From contig NZ_CP014480.1 of NCBI RefSeq assembly GCF_001580365.1, positions 3,371,981 through 3,435,980 of the forward strand: a stretch of 64,000 nucleotides of DNA. Direction: 5' to 3'. This document shows positions 19,353 to 28,292 of this stretch, in pieces (within the stretch, counting starts at the first letter, position 1; every line of letters begins with the position of its first letter). Under the pieces are notes generated by a model, which worked only from the letters and a program-made list of their open reading frames with translations, had not been told where the DNA came from and ran no database searches. Made by a program: the position numbers and the translations under genes. The DNA comes from Kocuria turfanensis (GTDB taxonomy: Bacteria > Actinomycetota > Actinomycetes > Actinomycetales > Micrococcaceae).

Positions 19353-20114
19353 ATGCCCAAGCCACGGCCGCTCTACCGGTTCTACGAGCGCCGGCTCGCC
19401 GCGGACCTCGACCCGCGGCGGCTGCCCAAGCACGTCGGCGTGCTCGTGGACGGGAACCGGCGGTGGGCCAAGCAGTTCGGCGCCTCGACCGCGGACGGGC
19501 ACAAGGCGGGGGCGCAGAAGATCGTGGAGTTCCTGGGCTGGTGCCGGGAGCTGGACATCGAGGTGGTCACCCTCTACATCCTCTCCACCGAGAACCTCAA
19601 GCGTCCGGCCGCGGAGCTGGAGCCCCTGCTGGAGATCATCTCGGACCTCATGGACACCCTCTCCGAGACGGGCATCTGCCGGGTCCAGCCCGTGGGCGCC
19701 CTCGAGATGCTGCCGCCGCGGCTGGCCGCGTGCCTGGCCGACCTCACCGAGCGCACGGCGGACAACGCCGGCCCGCACCTGAACATCGCGGTCGGCTACG
19801 GCGGCCGGCAGGAGATCGTGGACGCGGTGCGGGAGGTCCTCACCGAGGCCCTCGACGCCGGCGCCGACGTGCGGGAGCTGGCCCAGCAGCTGTCGGTGGA
19901 GCACATCTCGGAGCACCTGTACACCCGCGGGCAGCCGGACCCGGACCTGCTCATCCGCACCTCGGGGGAGCAGCGGCTCTCCGGCTTCCTCATGTGGCAG
20001 TCCGCCTACAGCGAGTACTACTTCTGCGAGGCCCTGTGGCCGGACTTCCGGCGGGTGGACTTCCTGCGGGCGCTGCGCGACTACGCGTCCCGCCAGCGGC
20101 GCTTCGGCGGCTGA
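19353..20114 (+). CDS. uppS: Isoprenyl (undecaprenyl-type) diphosphate synthase
   Basis: Cis-prenyltransferase of 253 residues making Z-polyprenyl diphosphate for cell-wall carrier lipid. Seen: the catalytic Asp in VDGNRRWAK (residues ~28-36), [41 protein letters not shown] and YSEYYF(C)EALWPDF. Actinobacteria often carry two such enzymes with different chain lengths, which sequence alone does not settle. A TAGTTT box near 19184 gives a long leader. PhoH follows 130 bp later. Confidence 0.92.
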   Translation: MPKPRPLYRFYERRLAADLDPRRLPKHVGVLVDGNRRWAKQFGASTADGHKAGAQKIVEFLGWCRELDIEVVTLYILSTENLKRPAAELEPLLEIISDLMDTLSETGICRVQPVGALEMLPPRLAACLADLTERTADNAGPHLNIAVGYGGRQEIVDAVREVLTEALDAGADVRELAQQLSVEHISEHLYTRGQPDPDLLIRTSGEQRLSGFLMWQSAYSEYYFCEALWPDFRRVDFLRALRDYASRQRRFGG

Positions 20115-20244
20115 CCCCCGCGACGTCGCTGGCAATTTCCGCCCCGTTCACCGTTTCTGCTCGCGCGGCGGGTCCGGCCTGCGTACGTTGTCCTCAGGCG
20201 GGCGGCGCGGACGCCGACCGCCGGACAGAGGAGGAAGGGCCGCC

Positions 20245-21609
20245 ATGAGCATCTCCAAGAACCCGGAGCGCATCGTCGACATCTCCGCCCCGCTGGGCGC
20301 CGCCGAGCCGCGGACCGGGGTGCGCTCCTACGTGATCGACACCTCGGTGCTCCTGTCCGACCCACGGGCCATCCTGCGCTTCGCCGAGCACGAGGTGGTG
20401 CTGCCGGTCGTGGTGATCACCGAGCTGGAGGGCAAGCGGCACGACCCGGAGCTGGGCTACTTCGCCCGGCAGGCCCTGCGCCTGCTCGACGACCTGCGGG
20501 TGGAGCACAACGGGCTCAACCGTCCCGTCCCGATCGGGGACCAGGGCGGGACCCTCGTGGTGGAGCTCAACCACGTCTCGGACACCGTGCTGCCCGTGAG
20601 CTTCCGGCTCAAGGACAACGACTCCCTGATCCTGGCGGTGGCGCTGAGCCTCTCCAACGACGGCCGGGACGTGTGCATCGTGTCCAAGGACCTCCCGATG
20701 CGGGTGAAGGCCTCCGCCCTGGGCCTGCAGGCCGAGGAGTACCGGGCGGAGTGGGTCGGCTCGGACGTCGAGTGGTCCGGCACCGCGTCCGTCGACGTGC
20801 CCGACGACGTCGTGGACCGGCTCTACGCCGGCGAGGCCGTCGTGGTCCCGGGCACGGAGGGCCTGCCGGCCAACACGGGCCTGACCCTGCACTCGGCGCG
20901 CGGCAGCGCCCTGGCGCGGGTCCGCGCGGACGGTGCGGCCCGGGTGGTGCGCGGGGACCGGGACGTCTTCGGCGTCAACGGCCGCTCCGCCGAGCAGCGG
21001 CTGGCCATCGACCTGCTGCTCGACCCCGAGGTGGGCATCGTGTCCCTCGGCGGCCGGGCCGGCACCGGCAAGTCCGCCCTGGCCCTGTGCGCGGGGCTGG
21101 AGACGGTCATGGAGCGCCGCGAGCACCGCAAGGTCATGGTGTTCCGCCCGCTCTACGCGGTGGGCGGCCAGGAACTGGGCTACCTGCCCGGGTCCGAGGA
21201 GGAGAAGATGAACCCGTGGGGCCAGGCCGTCTTCGACACCCTCGGCGCGCTGGTCTCCCCGGAGGTCGTCGAGGAGGTGCTCGACCGCGGGATGCTCGAG
21301 GTGCTGCCCCTGACCCACATCCGCGGCCGCTCCCTGCACGACGCCTTCGTCATCGTGGACGAGGCCCAGTCCCTCGAGAAGAACGTGCTCCTGACGGTGC
21401 TCTCCCGGATCGGCCAGGGCTCCAAGGTGATCATGACCCACGACGTCGCCCAGCGCGACAACCTGCGGGTGGGCCGCCACGACGGGGTCACCGCGGTGGT
21501 CGAGGCGCTCAAGGGCCACCCGCTGTTCGGCCACGTCACCCTCACCCGCTCGGAGCGCTCGCCGATCGCGGCCCTGGTGACGGAGGTGCTGGGCGACCTG
21601 GAGCCCTGA
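20245..21609 (+). CDS. PhoH-family protein with N-terminal PIN domain (PhoH2)
   Basis: 454 residues. The PIN RNase domain at ~25-170 has acidic residues in [23 protein letters not shown] and [12 protein letters not shown]. The PhoH ATPase domain at ~250-450 has Walker A GRAGTGKS at 270-277, Walker [10 protein letters not shown] and [12 protein letters not shown]-PhoH fusions are ATP-dependent RNA helicase/ribonucleases in mycobacteria. ATG 20245 is set by AGAGGAGGAAGGG. A TACGTT box at about 20182 is a likely -10. Confidence 0.92.
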   Translation: MSISKNPERIVDISAPLGAAEPRTGVRSYVIDTSVLLSDPRAILRFAEHEVVLPVVVITELEGKRHDPELGYFARQALRLLDDLRVEHNGLNRPVPIGDQGGTLVVELNHVSDTVLPVSFRLKDNDSLILAVALSLSNDGRDVCIVSKDLPMRVKASALGLQAEEYRAEWVGSDVEWSGTASVDVPDDVVDRLYAGEAVVVPGTEGLPANTGLTLHSARGSALARVRADGAARVVRGDRDVFGVNGRSAEQRLAIDLLLDPEVGIVSLGGRAGTGKSALALCAGLETVMERREHRKVMVFRPLYAVGGQELGYLPGSEEEKMNPWGQAVFDTLGALVSPEVVEEVLDRGMLEVLPLTHIRGRSLHDAFVIVDEAQSLEKNVLLTVLSRIGQGSKVIMTHDVAQRDNLRVGRHDGVTAVVEALKGHPLFGHVTLTRSERSPIAALVTEVLGDLEP

Positions 21610-21614
21610 GCCCG

Positions 21615-21652
21615 GCCCTGGCCGGTCGGCTCAGGGGCCGACCGGCCAGGGC
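21615..21652. terminator. 16-bp hairpin whose loop holds the minus-strand stop codon
   Basis: Arms 21615-21630 and 21637-21652 are exact complements; the 6-nt loop 21631-21636 contains the TGA of the convergent gene at 21631. Terminates phoH and probably the opposite gene. Confidence 0.7.
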
Positions 21653-22386
21653 AGGTGCCGGCTCACGTCGGTGAGGTCCAGCCGCACGGAGGTGAACAGG
21701 TCGTCGATGAAGTAGTCGTCGACGGCCTCGATCCGCAGGTCGTGGCCGGTGCCCGCGAGGGGCCCCTCGAGCACCTCCGAGCGCACGCACACGGCCGTCC
21801 GCTCGTCGAGCAGCACCCGGGTGCGGGCCGGGGCGAGCGGATGGCCCGGCGTGGTCGGCGCGTAGGCGGAGCCCGGGGTGACCACCGCGCCGCGCACCGC
21901 CCGCCCGTGGTGGACGCCCACGCCGACCTCCTCGACGGCGCACGGGCGCCGCTCCGGCAGGTAGGGCGGCACGGGGGCGCTGCCGGCGAGCTCGACCGGA
22001 TCGAGGATGGCCTGCCACCGGCCGCCGCCGAAGACGGGGTCCCCGTAGGCGGCCTCGGGCCGGCGCTCCACCAGCCCGGAGTCGGTGAAGACCGGGGCCA
22101 CGAGGGACGGCGCGAGCAGCCACGAGGAGGAGGTGGAGGCGACGTAGAAGTCGTCGCGCGAGCGCTCCAGCGTGCTGGCCGTGTAGAGGGGGACCCCGTC
22201 GAGGGTCTCCACGCGCAGCTCCGAGGGGCGGCGCACCCACGCCCGCACCGGCTCGCGCGGGGCCTGGTCCCCGGGGGCGAGCCAGGACAGCACGAAGCGC
22301 AGGGTGTCCCAGCGCCACGGCGAGGACCGGCACAGCGCGGCGAACTCGTCCGGATCGGTGGGCGCGGGCACGGGGGAGCGGGACAT
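21631..22386 (-). CDS. Conserved hypothetical protein (251 aa)
   Basis: Soluble protein with no recognised domain and no signal peptide. N-terminal segment SPWRWDTLRFVLSW, then RAWVRRPSELRVETLDG and VDDYFIDDLFTSVRLDLTDVSRHLPWPVGP at the end. The pattern of outer-surface-like repeated beta strands and the Trp-rich start suggest a conserved actinobacterial family, but I cannot name it. ATG 22386 lies six bases after a TAGACT box, a leaderless start. The stop lies inside a terminator hairpin. Confidence 0.65.
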   Translation of the reverse strand: MSRSPVPAPTDPDEFAALCRSSPWRWDTLRFVLSWLAPGDQAPREPVRAWVRRPSELRVETLDGVPLYTASTLERSRDDFYVASTSSSWLLAPSLVAPVFTDSGLVERRPEAAYGDPVFGGGRWQAILDPVELAGSAPVPPYLPERRPCAVEEVGVGVHHGRAVRGAVVTPGSAYAPTTPGHPLAPARTRVLLDERTAVCVRSEVLEGPLAGTGHDLRIEAVDDYFIDDLFTSVRLDLTDVSRHLPWPVGP

Positions 22387-22392
22387 GGCCCC

Positions 22393-22398
22393 AGTCTA
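22393..22398 (-). promoter_or_regulatory. -10 box TAGACT (leaderless type)
   Basis: Minus strand, six bases before ATG 22386. Confidence 0.5.
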
Positions 22399-22450
22399 GG
22401 GAGGCGGGCACCGCTCCACAGGGCCCGGGCCCGCCGACCGGCCCGGCGGC

Positions 22451-22456
22451 TACGAT
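22451..22456 (+). promoter_or_regulatory. -10 box TACGAT of prepilin peptidase gene
   Basis: Seven bases before GTG 22464. The ATG at 22455 overlaps this box and so would not be in the transcript. Confidence 0.5.
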
Positions 22457-22463
22457 GCCCGGT

Positions 22464-22979
22464 GTGATCGCCTTCCTGACCGACCAGTTCGCCCGCGGGG
22501 ACGCCGCCGGCTGGGCCGCCGGGGCGCTCGCGGCGGCCGGTCTGCTGGTGCTGGCCGGCGGGTGCGCGTGGCTGTGGCGCACGGACGTGCGCGAGCACCT
22601 GCTGCCCGGCCGGGTGGTGCGCCCGCTCTATCCCATGTGCGGCGGGCTGCTGGGAGCGGCGGCGCTCGTGGCCGGGGAGCCGGTGCGGCTGCTGTGGATG
22701 CTGTGGGGCCTGGCGGTGATGGGCGGGCTCTACGTCCTGCTCCGCCTGCTGCATCCCGCCGGGATGGGGATGGGCGACGTCCGGCTGTCCGGGCTGCTGG
22801 GCATGTGCCTGGGCTTCGCCTCGGTGTGGCACGCGGTGCTGGGCGCGGCGGCCGGGTTCGTGCTCGGCGGCCTGGCCGGGGCCCTGCTGGTGGCCGCCGG
22901 GCGGGCCGGGGCGCGGACCCGCGTGGCCTTCGGCCCGGCGATGATCAGCGGCGCCCTCGGGGTGCTGCTGCTGCTCTGA
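22464..22979 (+). CDS. A24-family prepilin peptidase
   Basis: Membrane aspartic protease of 171 residues with about five helices. The second catalytic Asp is in the family motif GMGMGDVRLSGLLG (~residue 105); the first is probably the Asp in WRTDVREHLLPG (~residue 41). There is no N-methylase domain, as in the short TadV/actinobacterial forms. It would process prepilins, but no pilin genes lie in the window. GTG 22464 is chosen over ATG 22455 because the ATG sits inside the -10 box and neither has a Shine-Dalgarno sequence. Confidence 0.8.
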   Translation: MIAFLTDQFARGDAAGWAAGALAAAGLLVLAGGCAWLWRTDVREHLLPGRVVRPLYPMCGGLLGAAALVAGEPVRLLWMLWGLAVMGGLYVLLRLLHPAGMGMGDVRLSGLLGMCLGFASVWHAVLGAAAGFVLGGLAGALLVAAGRAGARTRVAFGPAMISGALGVLLLL

Positions 22980-23090
22980 GCGCCCGCACCGGCCCGGGCC
23001 GCGCGACCGTCCCGCACCGGCCCCGGCGCCTGCCAGAATGGGCCGGGACCCCCGACCCCCGGGCCGACCACCGCCGGACAAGGAGCGCCC

Positions 23091-23561
23091 ATGCCCGTCC
23101 CCGAGTTCGTCCTCTCCCTGCGGGAGAAGATCGGCCACGACCTGCTCTGGCTGCCCGCCGTCACCGCCGTCGTCCTGCGCGACGACGGCCGGGTGCTGCT
23201 GGCCCGGCGCAGCGACAACGGCAACTGGGGGCTGGTCAGCGGGATCGTGGAACCCGGCGAGGAGCCGGCGGTCACGGCGGTGCGCGAGTGCCTGGAGGAG
23301 ACCGGCGTCGTCGCCGTCGTGGAGGACCTCGTGGCGATCAAGGCCGGCGAGCCGGTCCAGTACCCCAACGGGGACCGGTGCCAGTTCCTCGACCACACCT
23401 TCCGCTGCCGCTGGGTCTCCGGGGAGGCCCGGGTCAACGACGACGAGTCCCTCGAGGTCGGCTGGTACCACCCGGCCGACACCCCGCCGCTCCCGCCGCA
23501 CCAGCGGGCCCGGCTCGACGCGGCCCTGGCCCACGACGGCCGCGCGCGCTTCGTGGTCTGA
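23091..23561 (+). CDS. NUDIX hydrolase
   Basis: 156 residues. A complete Nudix box is at residues 51-73 (G-x5-E-x7-REC-LEETGV), with the catalytic REcLEE core. The following YPNGDRCQFLDHTFRCRWVSGEA is typical of ADP-ribose/nucleotide-sugar-type members, but substrate cannot be read from sequence. It hydrolyses a nucleoside diphosphate linked to X in the cytoplasm. ATG 23091 follows ACAAGGAGCG. A CAGAAT box at about 23034 is a possible -10. Confidence 0.9.
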   Translation: MPVPEFVLSLREKIGHDLLWLPAVTAVVLRDDGRVLLARRSDNGNWGLVSGIVEPGEEPAVTAVRECLEETGVVAVVEDLVAIKAGEPVQYPNGDRCQFLDHTFRCRWVSGEARVNDDESLEVGWYHPADTPPLPPHQRARLDAALAHDGRARFVV

Positions 23562-23641
23562 GCCCGCGGCCGGTGGGCGGTCCGGTCCGGACGCAGCGGA
23601 CGCCGCGGGAACACGGCGCCCAAGAAACACAGCGTGCTTAC

Positions 23642-23670
23642 TTGTGAGCTGGTGCACACGTTCCTAGACT
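23642..23670 (+). promoter_or_regulatory. Strong promoter TTGTGA-N17-TAGACT
   Basis: -35 TTGTGA at 23642-23647 and -10 TAGACT at 23665-23670 with exact 17-nt spacing. Drives the 81-residue protein at 23716; one of the best sigma70-type promoters in the window. Confidence 0.6.
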
Positions 23671-23715
23671 CGGAAGCGTCCGCACCCGAAGCACCGACGA
23701 GCAAGGAGGAGCAAC

Positions 23716-23961
23716 ATGGCCACAGGAGAGACCGGTTTCGACGACGTCACCTACGACCTGGTGTCCGTGCAGTACCACGCGCTCAAAGCAGGTCACGACT
23801 ACGGCCAGTACGTGCGGGACGCCCGCAACGCCGGCCGCGACGACATCGCCGACTTCTTCGAGAAGGTGATGTCCGAGGACTCCGCACGGGCCAAGCAGTG
23901 CCACGAGTTCATCAAGGAGCTCTCCAAGTCCAGCGAGTCCGGCCCCGCCGTGACCTCCTGA
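23716..23961 (+). CDS. Small conserved protein, possibly ferritin-like half (81 aa)
   Basis: All-helical acidic protein: helix 1 ~DVTYDLVSVQYHALKAGHDYGQYVRDARNAG, helix 2 ~DDIADFFEKVMSEDSARAKQCHEFIKELS. The spacing of His/Glu/Asp residues and the Y-H-A-L-x-A pattern resemble half of a ferritin-like four-helix bundle, so a dimer might bind metal; this is only a guess. Start fixed by GCAAGGAGGAG. It is monocistronic, with a strong promoter before it and a strong terminator after it, which predicts high expression. Confidence 0.8.
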   Translation: MATGETGFDDVTYDLVSVQYHALKAGHDYGQYVRDARNAGRDDIADFFEKVMSEDSARAKQCHEFIKELSKSSESGPAVTS

Positions 23962-23996
23962 TCCGGAGCACCGGTCCGGGGCGCGAGCCGCCGGAC

Positions 23997-24054
23997 GACA
24001 CAGGGGTCGCCCCCGCCCGGGACACGGTTCCGGTGCGGGGGCGACCCCTGTGTC
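23997..24054. terminator. 20-bp perfect hairpin between convergent genes
   Basis: Arms 23997-24016 and 24035-24054 are exact complements with an 18-nt loop, 35 nt after the small gene and 21 nt before the fumC stop on the other strand. Confidence 0.75.
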
Positions 24055-24075
24055 GCGCGAGCGCCTCGCGCCGGG

Positions 24076-25509
24076 TCAGGCGTTGGGGCCCGTCATCGTG
24101 GTGACGTCCAGCGCACGGTCCAGCTGCTCCTCGGTGAGCTGCCCGTTCTCGACGTAGCCCAGGGCGAGAGTCGCCTCGCGCACCGTCATCTTGTTCGCCA
24201 CGGCGTGCTTGGCGATCTTCGCGGCGGCCTCGTAGCCGATGGCCTTGTTCAGCGGGGTCACGATGGACGGGGAAGCCTCGGCCAGGAACCGGCAGCGCTC
24301 CACGTTCGCCTCGAGCCCGTCGATCATCTTCTCCGCCATCACGCGCGAGGAGTTGGCCAGCAGCCGGATCGACTCCAGCAGGGCGGAGGCCATGACCGGG
24401 ATGCCCACGTTGAGCTCGAAGGCCCCGTTGGTGGAGGACAGGGACACCGTGGTGTCGTTGCCGATCACCTGGGCGCAGACCTGGATCGTGGACTCGCAGA
24501 TCACCGGGTTCACCTTGCCCGGCATGATCGAGGAGCCCGGCTGCAGGTCGGGGATGAGGATCTCGCCCAGGCCGGTGTTGGGGCCGGAGCCCATCCAGCG
24601 CAGGTCGTTGTTGATCTTCATGTAGCTGTAGGCCACGGTGCGCAGCTGGCCCGAGGCCTCGACGAGGCCGTCCCGGTTGGCCTGGGCCTCGAAGTGGTTG
24701 CGCGCCTCCGTGATCGGCAGGCCGGTCTCCTCGGCCAGCAGCTCGATCACGCGGGCGGAGAACCCGGCCGGGGTGTTGATCCCGGTGCCCACGGCGGTCC
24801 CGCCCAGGGGCACCTCGGCCACGCGGGGCAGGGCGGCCTGGACGCGCTCGATGCCGTAGCGCACCTGGGCGGCGTAGCCGCCGAACTCCTGGCCCAGGGT
24901 CACCGGGGTGGCGTCCATCAGGTGGGTGCGCCCGGACTTCACGACGTCCCGGAACTCGGCGGCCTTCCGCTCGAGGGACTCGGCCAGCTGCGTCATGGCG
25001 GGGACCAGGTCGTTGACCAGGGCGCCCGTGACGGCCACGTGCACGGAGGTCGGGAAGACGTCGTTGGAGGACTGGGAGGCGTTGACGTGGTCGTTGGGGT
25101 GGACCTCGACGTCCTTGCCCTCGAGGGCCCGGGTGGCCAGGGTGGCCAGGACCTCGTTGGTGTTCATGTTCGAGGACGTCCCGGAGCCGGTCTGGAACAC
25201 GTCGATCGGGAAGTGCTCGTCGTACTGGCCCGTGGCGACCTGGTCCGCGGCCTCGGCGATGGCGCGGGCGCGCTCGTCGTCGAGCACCCCCAGCTCCGCG
25301 TTCGCCAGGGCGGCGGCCTTCTTGATCTGCGCCAGCGCGACGATGTGCTGGGGCTCGAGGGTCCTGCCGGAGATCGGGAAGTTCTCGACGGCGCGCTGTG
25401 TCTGGGCGCGGTACAGGGCCTGTGCGGGCACCCGCACCTCGCCCATGGTGTCGTGCTCGATGCGGTACTCGGTGGACGCTGCCGTGCTGTTTGCCGTGGT
25501 GTTTGCCAT
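24076..25509 (-). CDS. fumC: Class II fumarate hydratase
   Basis: 477-residue iron-independent fumarase of the TCA cycle, fumarate to malate, homotetrameric. Seen: [57 protein letters not shown] (active-site His), and the signature [15 protein letters not shown] with the catalytic Ser loop. Length normal. ATG 25509 is six bases after TAGACT, so the message is probably leaderless. Confidence 0.95.
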   Translation of the reverse strand: MANTTANSTAASTEYRIEHDTMGEVRVPAQALYRAQTQRAVENFPISGRTLEPQHIVALAQIKKAAALANAELGVLDDERARAIAEAADQVATGQYDEHFPIDVFQTGSGTSSNMNTNEVLATLATRALEGKDVEVHPNDHVNASQSSNDVFPTSVHVAVTGALVNDLVPAMTQLAESLERKAAEFRDVVKSGRTHLMDATPVTLGQEFGGYAAQVRYGIERVQAALPRVAEVPLGGTAVGTGINTPAGFSARVIELLAEETGLPITEARNHFEAQANRDGLVEASGQLRTVAYSYMKINNDLRWMGSGPNTGLGEILIPDLQPGSSIMPGKVNPVICESTIQVCAQVIGNDTTVSLSSTNGAFELNVGIPVMASALLESIRLLANSSRVMAEKMIDGLEANVERCRFLAEASPSIVTPLNKAIGYEAAAKIAKHAVANKMTVREATLALGYVENGQLTEEQLDRALDVTTMTGPNA

Positions 25510-25515
25510 GGCGTC

Positions 25516-25521
25516 AGTCTA
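25516..25521 (-). promoter_or_regulatory. -10 box TAGACT of fumC (leaderless type)
   Basis: Minus strand, six-base spacer to ATG 25509. Confidence 0.5.
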
Positions 25522-25571
25522 GGTCAGCCCGAGGTGACGCCCGGCACGGTGACCCGCGGCGTCCGGGGCCC

Positions 25572-26222
25572 TCAGCGGGCCGGCAGCCAGGTCCCGTGGC
25601 CGTGCACGAGCTCGGCCTGCCCGTCCTCCAGGTGGTAGAAGACGCCCACGACGGCCACCTCGCCCTGCGAGACGGCCTCGTTGATGATCCGCGACTGCTC
25701 CAGCAGCCGGGAGGCCGTCTGCTTGGTGTGCTCGACCACGGCCGAGTTGACGTCGGACTCCCCGTGCCGCCGGGCGTCGAGCACGGACGGCATGATCCGC
25801 TCGATGAGGTCCCGCTGGAAGCCGCGCGGCATGTCCCCGGAGCGCGCGGTCGCGTGCGTGGCGCTGACCGCCCCGCACGAGTCGTGGCCCAGGACCATGA
25901 CCAGCGGGGTGCCCAGGTTGGCCACGGCGTACTCGATGGAGCCGAGCACGGCGTCGTCGATGACCTGCCCGGCGGTGCGGACCACGAAGGCGTCCCCGAG
26001 CCCGAGGTCGAAGATGATCTCGGCGGCCAGCCGAGAGTCCGAGCAGCCGAAGATCACCGCGAACGGGTCCTGGCCCGCCGCCACGGACTGCCGGCGCGAG
26101 GCGTCCTGGTTGGGGTGCAGGGACTCGCCGGCCACGAAGCGGGCGTTGCCCTCGCGCAGGCGCTGCCAGGCGGCGGCCGGGGTGCGGGGCGAGGAGTCGT
26201 CGGATCGGGTCTCGGGGGTCAT
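25572..26222 (-). CDS. Beta-class carbonic anhydrase
   Basis: 216-residue zinc enzyme interconverting CO2 and bicarbonate. Zinc ligands and dyad are all present: Cys60, Asp62 and Arg64 in FGCSDSR, His113 and Cys116 in GHDSCGA. ATG 26222 overlaps the TGA of the upstream DUF4245 gene (ATGA), so the two are coupled. Besides central metabolism it could supply bicarbonate to the cyanase at 45337, though the genes are not linked. Confidence 0.93.
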   Translation of the reverse strand: MTPETRSDDSSPRTPAAAWQRLREGNARFVAGESLHPNQDASRRQSVAAGQDPFAVIFGCSDSRLAAEIIFDLGLGDAFVVRTAGQVIDDAVLGSIEYAVANLGTPLVMVLGHDSCGAVSATHATARSGDMPRGFQRDLIERIMPSVLDARRHGESDVNSAVVEHTKQTASRLLEQSRIINEAVSQGEVAVVGVFYHLEDGQAELVHGHGTWLPAR

Positions 26223-26911
26223 GGCTGCTCCGTGGGTGTGGGGTCGGGGACCTCGGCGAGTGCCGCGGTCACTGCGGTGGCGAGGTGGTCCAGCTCGGCG
26301 CCTGGCGCGTCGCCCTTGAGCACCACGGTGGAGCCGTCGACCTCGCCGGAGTACACGGTCAGGGCGCCCTGGTCCCGGGACTCCTCCCGGACGTGGACGT
26401 CCCACTGCGCGCCCCCGGCCTCGACGGACGCGGAGACGGGCACCGCCTCGGTCTGCTGGGCCAGCCACGTGGGGTTGGCCAGGGACGTCTGGACGAGGCC
26501 GATGAAGTTGCCCTGCGGGGTGGCCCAGCCGATCTCCCAGAAGGGCACGCCCTCCGCGGCCCCGGCGTCCCAGCGGGCGTAGTTGGCCGTCCAGCCCTCG
26601 CCCGGCTCCGGGACGACCGGCGGGAACGGCGCCTCGTCGGCCACGTACTCCGCCTCCTGCGCCACGTCGACGTCGGGCCGGTACGGCTGGGCGTCCGGGC
26701 GCGGCTGCAGCCACACGAACGGCAGCACCAGCAGCAGCAGAACGGCCATCGAGATGATCATGCCCTGCACGGGGGCGTTGATCCGCCGCGCCTGCTTCTC
26801 CGTGATCCGGGGCAGGGGCGGCGTCTCGGGGCCGGGCGCGGTCCCGGGCGCGGCCGCACGGGGCGCGTCCGCGGGCGGCTCGGCGGAACGGTCGGGGGTC
26901 GGGGAACTCAC
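26219..26911 (-). CDS. DUF4245 membrane-anchored protein
   Basis: 230 residues: Pro/Ala-rich cytoplasmic start, one membrane helix at ~50-66 (GMIISMAVLLLLVLPFVWL), then an extracytoplasmic domain with GWTANYARWDAG, PFWEIGWATPQGNFIGLVQT and VYSGEVDGSTVVLKGDA. This matches DUF4245, an actinobacterial family of unknown function often near glpX; here glpX is divergent, 170 bp away. GTG 26911 follows a CACAAT box by six bases. Confidence 0.85.
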   Translation of the reverse strand: MSSPTPDRSAEPPADAPRAAAPGTAPGPETPPLPRITEKQARRINAPVQGMIISMAVLLLLVLPFVWLQPRPDAQPYRPDVDVAQEAEYVADEAPFPPVVPEPGEGWTANYARWDAGAAEGVPFWEIGWATPQGNFIGLVQTSLANPTWLAQQTEAVPVSASVEAGGAQWDVHVREESRDQGALTVYSGEVDGSTVVLKGDAPGAELDHLATAVTAALAEVPDPTPTEQP

Positions 26912-26917
26912 GGGTCC

Positions 26918-26923
26918 ATTGTG
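26918..26923 (-). promoter_or_regulatory. -10 box CACAAT of DUF4245-carbonic anhydrase operon
   Basis: Minus strand, six-base spacer to GTG 26911; leaderless type. Confidence 0.45.
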
Positions 26924-27080
26924 CCCTGTCCGGGCGGTCGCGGTCGCACCGCCGGGCTGACTGTGAGCCGGCTCCCAGCGCGCGGACGGGCGGGCGATAT
27001 GCTGGGCGGGACGTGGTCCGCGCCGCGGCCGATCCCGGCCCGGAGGCCCGCAGACCCGAAACTCGAAGGTGAGGAACATC

Positions 27081-28094
27081 GTGGCCCAGGAATCCACCGG
27101 AACGACCAAGGCACCCAGCAACAACGTGGCCGACCGCAACCTGGCGATGGAGCTGGTGCGCACGACCGAGGCCGCGGCGATCGCCGGGGGCCAGTGGGTG
27201 GGCGCCGGCGACAAGAACGCCGCCGACGGGGCCGCGGTCGACGCCATGCGGTCCCTGCTCTCCACCGTGCACTTCAACGGCACCGTGGTCATCGGCGAGG
27301 GCGAGAAGGACGAGGCGCCCATGCTGTTCAACGGCGAGCAGGTGGGCGACGGCTCCGGGCCGGCCTCCGACGTCGCGGTGGACCCCATCGACGGCACCCG
27401 CCTCACGGCGCTGGGCATGAACAACGCCCTGGCCGTCATCGCGGTGGCCGACGGCGGGTCGATGTTCGACCCCTCGGCCGTGTTCTACATGGACAAGCTC
27501 GTGGTGGGCCCCGAGGCCGCGGACTTCGTGGACCTGCGCCTGCCGGTCAAGCAGAACCTGCACCTCGTGGCCAAGGCCAAGGGCATCCACGTCAACCAGC
27601 TCACCGTGTGCGTGCTGGACCGCCCCCGGCACCAGAAGCTCGTCGACGAGATCCGCGCCACCGGTGCCCGCACCCGGATGATCCTCGACGGGGACGTGGC
27701 CGGGGCGATCGCCGCGTGCCGCGAGGGCACCGGCGTGGACGTCATGATGGGCATCGGCGGCACCCCGGAGGGCATCGTCACCGCGTGCGCCGTCAAGGCC
27801 ACCGGCGGGATCATCCAGGGCCGGCTCGCGCCGGTCGACGACGCGGAGCGCCAGAAGGCCGTCGACGCCGGGCTCGACGTCGACGCGGTGCTCTCCACGG
27901 ACGACCTCGTCACCTCGGACAACTGCTTCTTCGCCGCCACGGGCATCACCGACGGCGACCTGCTGCGGGGCGTGCGCTACCGCGGCCGTCGGATCACCAC
28001 CCAGTCCATCGTGATGCGCTCCCGCTCCGGGACCGTGCGCATGGTCGAGGCCGAGCACCTCGCCGCGAAGTGGGAGAAGTACGCCCGCCGCTGA
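27081..28094 (+). CDS. glpX: Class II fructose-1,6-bisphosphatase
   Basis: 337-residue metal-dependent phosphatase of gluconeogenesis (fructose 1,6-bisphosphate to fructose 6-phosphate), the FBPase type of actinobacteria. Seen: [26 protein letters not shown], the metal/phosphate motif DPIDGT, and [19 protein letters not shown] 27081 is chosen because GTGAGGAA (27069-27076) acts as its Shine-Dalgarno sequence; the GTG at 27069 lies in that sequence. A TATGCT box near 26999 is a possible -10. Confidence 0.94.
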   Translation: MAQESTGTTKAPSNNVADRNLAMELVRTTEAAAIAGGQWVGAGDKNAADGAAVDAMRSLLSTVHFNGTVVIGEGEKDEAPMLFNGEQVGDGSGPASDVAVDPIDGTRLTALGMNNALAVIAVADGGSMFDPSAVFYMDKLVVGPEAADFVDLRLPVKQNLHLVAKAKGIHVNQLTVCVLDRPRHQKLVDEIRATGARTRMILDGDVAGAIAACREGTGVDVMMGIGGTPEGIVTACAVKATGGIIQGRLAPVDDAERQKAVDAGLDVDAVLSTDDLVTSDNCFFAATGITDGDLLRGVRYRGRRITTQSIVMRSRSGTVRMVEAEHLAAKWEKYARR

Positions 28095-28212
28095 CCTCGC
28101 CGCCCCGGCCCGACCGGCCGGCACAGGACCCCTCGGGCCGGCCACCGGCACGGGGGGTCCTCGTCGTCCCGGTCATCCCGTGTCCGGGGGCGGTTGCGGC
28201 GACCGGCCGCCC

Positions 28213-28218
28213 TAGACT
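28213..28218 (+). promoter_or_regulatory. -10 box TAGACT of the gene at 28293
   Basis: Gives a ~70-nt leader ending in the GAGGAGGA Shine-Dalgarno sequence. Confidence 0.35.
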
Positions 28219-28292
28219 GGAGCCGAACTGCGGGCGCCGACCGCGGTCCCCCCACCGGGGCGGGGCGCCCGGGTGATGAGGAGGACTCCATC

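Noticed and set aside
25572..28151. Very long minus-strand open frame spanning carbonic anhydrase, DUF4245 and glpX
   Set aside because: Only its last 217 codons (carbonic anhydrase) are real; the rest is G+C-driven antisense frame over well-supported genes.
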